64,000 bases of DNA from Spirosoma arboris (lineage in GTDB: Bacteria > Bacteroidota > Bacteroidia > Cytophagales > Spirosomataceae). Of the stretch, positions 60,687 through 64,000 are shown one piece after another (the first letter of the stretch is position 1; the number at the start of each line of letters is the position of its first letter). Made by a program: the position numbers and the translations under genes. The DNA is taken from the NCBI RefSeq assembly GCF_009754945.1, contig NZ_WPIN01000015.1:1-64000 (forward strand), read 5' to 3'. The notes under the pieces are model-generated. The model did no database searches, was not told where the DNA came from, and saw only the letters and a list, made by a program, of their open reading frames with translations.

Positions 60687-62336
60687 TCACTGTTTCACCA
60701 CCTTTAGGGTACGCTTTTTATCGCCGGCGACTAAGGTCATAAAATACACGCCAGCCGATAAATTCAGATTGGGTAATACAAACGCGGCCAAACCGGGCGA
60801 GGTATAGCGATTCTGCCAGATAATCCGTCCGGCAGTGTTAATTAGCGTTGCATCTAGTGGGACATTAGCCTCTATTTCTCCCCACTGCACATCCAAAGAT
60901 TGGGCATCGCTGAACGGGTTAGGGTAAACGAGTAATTGTCCAAACGAATCTGCCAGAGTGGAGGCCCGCTCGAAATTCGGAATCCCATACCCTAACTGAT
61001 CATCGGGAGCGCCAAACTGGCTTCCCGACCGGCGTAGGGCTTCCGTTACCTGGGCTGCTGTCAGGCGAGGGTGCGACTGCCAGAATCCCGTTGCCAGACC
61101 GGCTAGCAAAGGTGTCGCAAACGACGTCCCATTACCTGTTGCAATTAGGCCATTCGGTATACCAATTACAGTACCCTGACCTCGCGCTGCTAAATCTGGT
61201 TTGACACGTCCATCGGCCGAAGGCCCAAATGAACTAAACGAAGCCCGTATGCCCGCTTGCGTAACGGCAGCAACTGCCAGAACTGATGCGGCATCAGATG
61301 GAGCCGAAATGTAGTGCCAGGAACTGCTTCCCTCATTGCCCGCAGCTACTACAACCACCATTCCAGTTTCGGTGGCAATTTGTGCCGCACGGCTGCAAAG
61401 GGCCGTTTTACCATCCATATTTTGGTAGGTATAGTTAGTAGATGCATCATCGAACTGGGTATATCCTAAAGACGAACTGATGACATCTACCCCCGCACTA
61501 TCGGCATATTCAGCCCCCAAAAGCCAGTTGGCTTCTTCTATTTGTTTTTCGCTATTCGCGTCTTCGGTGCGGAGCAGAATGAAGGAGGCTTTGTAAGCAG
61601 TGCCGTAAAGTTGATTATCGGCGGTGGCCGCAATGGTTGACAGGCAGGATAAACCGTGCGAATCGTCTTCGTAAACGCTGGTTTCTTTCTTGACAAAATC
61701 ATAGGTGGCCAGCACCCTGTTTTCATCGAACACAGGTTTCAGGTAAGGGACTTTGTTTGCATTCAGAAAGCCCGCATCCAGAAGCCCAATTAACATACCT
61801 TCGCCATGATAGCCCTGTTGGTGCATTTTGTCGGCACCAAGTTGCGTAACCTGATCCTGCGAAGTTCCATAATTAAGGGGTGCATCAACTGTCCCAAACT
61901 TGCCGAAGCTATCAGCCGTATACGATACTGCTGGTGGTGCTTCCGTAGCACTCACGCGGGCGTTTGCCAGCGACCTACCAAATTCGAGTCCCTTGACAAA
62001 GGCTAGTTTTTGTATAGCAGCAATAGTCGCATCGTCGGCTTCGACCAATACCGCATTCATCCAGCGTGACGGAAACCATATTTTCGCTCCTGCCTGCTGA
62101 AGCTGAGTGATATACGTTGGGTTAACGGGCAAGTCACGTTCCAGAACGGCAATGTTTTGTTTCTGTCGACGCAGAATAGATCGTTGGGATAAAAATTGCT
62201 CCGGCTTGCTAACACTGTATGGTGTATTGGCTTTATCACGGAGAAGTACCAGATACTTGCGCGTAACCTGACTAAAACCGTTAAGTTGACTAAGCAGGAG
62301 CAGAAGTACTAACCAGCCAGTTTTATTGATTGCCAT
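60687..62336 (-). CDS. Subtilase (S8 peptidase) with T9SS sorting domain
   Basis: 549 residues from the ATG at 62336 (MAINKTGWLVLLLLLSQLNG), a signal peptide; the frame upstream lies in the next gene. Catalytic triad: Asp in IGLLDAGF, His in DDSHGL, Ser in GNGTSFATPL. The C-terminal ~80 residues (LLVYPNPFSDAQSLDVQW, then GVYFMTLVAGDKKRTLKVVK) form a type IX secretion sorting domain, showing export through the outer membrane. The inhibitor-like N-terminal part lies before residue ~130. Overlaps the lipoprotein gene by 14 bases. Confidence 0.9.
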   Translation of the reverse strand: MAINKTGWLVLLLLLSQLNGFSQVTRKYLVLLRDKANTPYSVSKPEQFLSQRSILRRQKQNIAVLERDLPVNPTYITQLQQAGAKIWFPSRWMNAVLVEADDATIAAIQKLAFVKGLEFGRSLANARVSATEAPPAVSYTADSFGKFGTVDAPLNYGTSQDQVTQLGADKMHQQGYHGEGMLIGLLDAGFLNANKVPYLKPVFDENRVLATYDFVKKETSVYEDDSHGLSCLSTIAATADNQLYGTAYKASFILLRTEDANSEKQIEEANWLLGAEYADSAGVDVISSSLGYTQFDDASTNYTYQNMDGKTALCSRAAQIATETGMVVVVAAGNEGSSSWHYISAPSDAASVLAVAAVTQAGIRASFSSFGPSADGRVKPDLAARGQGTVIGIPNGLIATGNGTSFATPLLAGLATGFWQSHPRLTAAQVTEALRRSGSQFGAPDDQLGYGIPNFERASTLADSFGQLLVYPNPFSDAQSLDVQWGEIEANVPLDATLINTAGRIIWQNRYTSPGLAAFVLPNLNLSAGVYFMTLVAGDKKRTLKVVKQ

Positions 62337-63018
62337 AGGCTTGGATGCGATATACTTGTTGAGTACCATAATCTATCTGGTTATGTCCAATGCAGGCCGG
62401 AGAGGATGAGCAAAACTGTACGTTTATCTGCTCCTTATAAATCAACCCCACTTGCTGGGCATATACCGCTACATGTTTAGTCTGCGCAATGAGTGTTGAA
62501 TCATTCTTTCCCAAAACGGTAACTATCTGGTCGAATTGTTTATCCTGTACGCGATAAAACTGACCTGCGTTGCGTGCTGTATAGGTATCTAAACCTAATG
62601 CATTGCGCCGATTACCATCCCAGCTTAGTTGATTACTGATCGGAAATACTAGTTGAACAAAATCCCTACCGTTTTCGGTACGAATGGCTTCGTTATTGAC
62701 TATACGGGCCGACCAGACGGAGTCGGTCTGCCAGGGTTGACTATCTGAAACACGTCGAAAGCGCATTAGTCGATAGGCGGTTTGGCCTGTAACGTCGGTA
62801 TAAGGCTGTCCTACGACTTCTTTGAGTTGGTAGGTTTGCAGAAGAGGTGCTGCATTTAGCGTGTATTGACGCTCTTGTACATCATAAACAACGTAACGGC
62901 CGGTTTCGAGAGGGAAATAGTTGAGGTCTGTAGTCTCCGGTTCAGTTGTTTTCCATTGGCAACCTATCAGTTGAAATAAGCCAACTAGCACAAAAAGAAA
63001 TGATCGGCAGAAATTCAT
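62323..63018 (-). CDS. Lipoprotein of unknown function
   Basis: 231 residues. Signal with lipobox (FVLVGLFQLIGCQW). Beta-rich body (YFPLETGRYVVYDVQERQYT, then LQTYQLKEVVGQPYTDVTGQ). Overlaps the subtilase start by 14 bases, so the two are made together and could act together at the outer membrane. Confidence 0.8.
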   Translation of the reverse strand: MNFCRSFLFVLVGLFQLIGCQWKTTEPETTDLNYFPLETGRYVVYDVQERQYTLNAAPLLQTYQLKEVVGQPYTDVTGQTAYRLMRFRRVSDSQPWQTDSVWSARIVNNEAIRTENGRDFVQLVFPISNQLSWDGNRRNALGLDTYTARNAGQFYRVQDKQFDQIVTVLGKNDSTLIAQTKHVAVYAQQVGLIYKEQINVQFCSSSPACIGHNQIDYGTQQVYRIQAYGNQ

Positions 63019-63087
63019 AAGTCAACGAAAAACGAATTTCCGAAGATAATGAGTTGGGCCGTAGAAGACAACAGAGCTATGGTAGAC

Positions 63088-63591
63088 TCAAAAAATCCGA
63101 CTCCAGGCGAAGCGGATAATCAGTAGGAGAGCAATGAATCCGACAACAATATACGTGAAGGGAACGTAGGTAATGGCATAAATGCGGGTTCGGTCAATGA
63201 ACCACAAAATACCCATGACGGCGGCAATCAGTGTCAGAAAACTCGATAGTTTTCCGAAACCAGGAATGTAATTAAATGGAATTTTACGGCGAATCAGGAA
63301 CAAGGTGCCAACCATTGTTAGAATGGGCAGTACCTGCAAGGCCAGGTTCATATCCCAAATACTCTGCCGTTCGAAGAGAAATAGATAAATATTGAGCGTA
63401 ACTGCAAAAATGCCCGGAATACAGGCCAGATAAACCAGAACGGCATATACGTATTTCCACTTTATGATCTCTTCCGCTGTGTCGCCCGACCACAGGTTTA
63501 CTAAAAAAGCTACTGTTGGTACAGAAGCCAGAAGAAGAAACAATAAAGCAGGCTGCCCTGAAATGGCTGCAAATACGTCGCGGAGGGTCAT
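63088..63591 (-). CDS. Host membrane protein
   Basis: 167 residues from the ATG at 63591 (MTLRDVFAAISGQPALLFLL); the longer frame to 63648 reads into a large inverted repeat. About five membrane segments (PALLFLLLASVPTVAFLVNL, then VLVYLACIPGIFAVTLNIYL, and WFIDRTRIYAITYVPFTYIV near the end). No family recognised. Confidence 0.7.
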   Translation of the reverse strand: MTLRDVFAAISGQPALLFLLLASVPTVAFLVNLWSGDTAEEIIKWKYVYAVLVYLACIPGIFAVTLNIYLFLFERQSIWDMNLALQVLPILTMVGTLFLIRRKIPFNYIPGFGKLSSFLTLIAAVMGILWFIDRTRIYAITYVPFTYIVVGFIALLLIIRFAWSRIF

Positions 63592-63599
63592 GAGAGATG

Positions 63600-63678
63600 G
63601 CCGGGAGCAAGGAGCGTGGAGCAGGGATAAGTAAGCTTTGGGCTTCATATTCCCTGCTCCACGCTCCTTGCTCCCGGC
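63600..63678. repeat. 28-bp perfect inverted repeat with GGAGC units
   Basis: Arms at 63600-63627 and 63651-63678 are exact complements, each made of GGAGC-type units (GGAGCAAGGAGCGTGGAGC). The loop is 23 bases. It lies between two minus-strand genes. May be an intergenic repeat element or a transcript-stabilising or terminating hairpin. Confidence 0.85.
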
Positions 63679-63683
63679 AAATT

Positions 63684-64000
63684 TTATTTAAGCGTCAATA
63701 AATAACCGATCGTAAAGTTGGCATCCCAATCGAATACGAACTGGTTGCAGCCAGTGGCATCGGCGATCGATTTGTAAATGTTCAGACCCGCTTTCGATTT
63801 GGCACTTTCGAGTTTATAGGCCGATGGTGCATCGAGAACTGTATAACGTTCCTTGCCCTTCCGAACACTCTTGGCCAGTTCAAACGGGACGCCCCCAATA
63901 ATGAAACAGGTTTTCCGATGATCGCTCGGCACTTGTTTCGCCTTGGCTTTTACATCACTGGCAACGGCGTCATCGCTGGTACCATTTTCAAAGTATTTCG
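63684..64000 (-). CDS. Partial host gene, cut by the window edge
   Basis: The frame is open from 64000 down to the stop at 63684 (about 105 residues visible: KYFENGTSDDAVASDVKAKA at the start), so the gene starts outside. The C-terminal part (FVFDWDANFTIGYLLTLK) is a beta-type ending. The GTG at 63932 is internal. No family recognised. Confidence 0.7.
   Translation of the reverse strand, partial: KYFENGTSDDAVASDVKAKAKQVPSDHRKTCFIIGGVPFELAKSVRKGKERYTVLDAPSAYKLESAKSKAGLNIYKSIADATGCNQFVFDWDANFTIGYLLTLK

Noticed and set aside
1..64000. CRISPR array
   Set aside because: No direct repeats with regular unique spacers. The iteron array at 44190 has a 22-bp period and no spacers.

Overview
The host looks like a Cytophagales bacterium close to Spirosoma (Bacteroidota). 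Evidence: a subtilase with a type IX secretion C-terminal domain, a propeller-type LytS/LytTR signalling pair, a TAnnTTTG promoter, starts without strong Shine-Dalgarno sites, and several Bacteroidota phage families. Positions 1 to about 49,305 are one temperate tailed prophage whose left end, with terminase and most of the tape measure gene, lies outside the window. From about 49,400 to 64,000 is host chromosome.

Positions 1-13,580 are an accessory island. The 3' end of the tail tape measure gene occurs twice (1-321 and 13,259-13,579; the first 254 bp are identical), and nearly 13 kb of AT-rich cargo lies between the copies. The left cargo half is on the minus strand: two small secreted or membrane genes, a GIY-YIG endonuclease, two tandem paralogous HTH proteins that resemble the middle of the prophage repressor, an HNH nuclease, small ORFs, an AntA/AntB antirepressor and an XRE regulator. 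The right half is on the plus strand: a two-gene membrane operon, several broken genes including an Mrr-like nuclease, a HEPN protein and a RES-domain protein. This resembles a defence or toxin cargo set, but no known system is recognised as a whole.

Positions 13,580-34,270 are late genes. A minus-strand tRNA-Met is followed at once by an RNA whose T arm, closed acceptor hairpin and D arm come in permuted order, as in bacterial Y RNAs. Then come a large minus-strand tail-type protein and a plus-strand series: ClpP-like protease fused to scaffold, capsid, tail-tube candidate, portal, head adaptor, Ig-like and fibre proteins, an SGNH-hydrolase fibre, a nested spanin-like pair, holin candidate and N-acetylmuramidase.

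Positions 34,293-46,739 are leftward genes: a trypsin-like moron, then a long, tightly overlapping early operon with zinc-ribbon/DUF3850 proteins, an N6 methylase-like protein, a polymerase X-like nucleotidyltransferase, DUF4494, LytTR, HNH and VRR-NUC proteins, a DnaC-like loader and a replication initiator whose gene contains a 22-bp-period iteron array, probably the phage origin. The rightward repressor (two HTH regions plus S24 peptidase) and tyrosine integrase (46,867-49,304) diverge from it and end the prophage.

The host part has an envelope protein, a sodium:solute symporter with a 41-aa membrane gene in front, a beta-barrel protein, DUF2911 and NUDIX proteins, the LytS/LytTR system, a small HTH protein, a macro-domain deacetylase, a subtilase, a lipoprotein, a membrane protein and a gene cut by the window edge.
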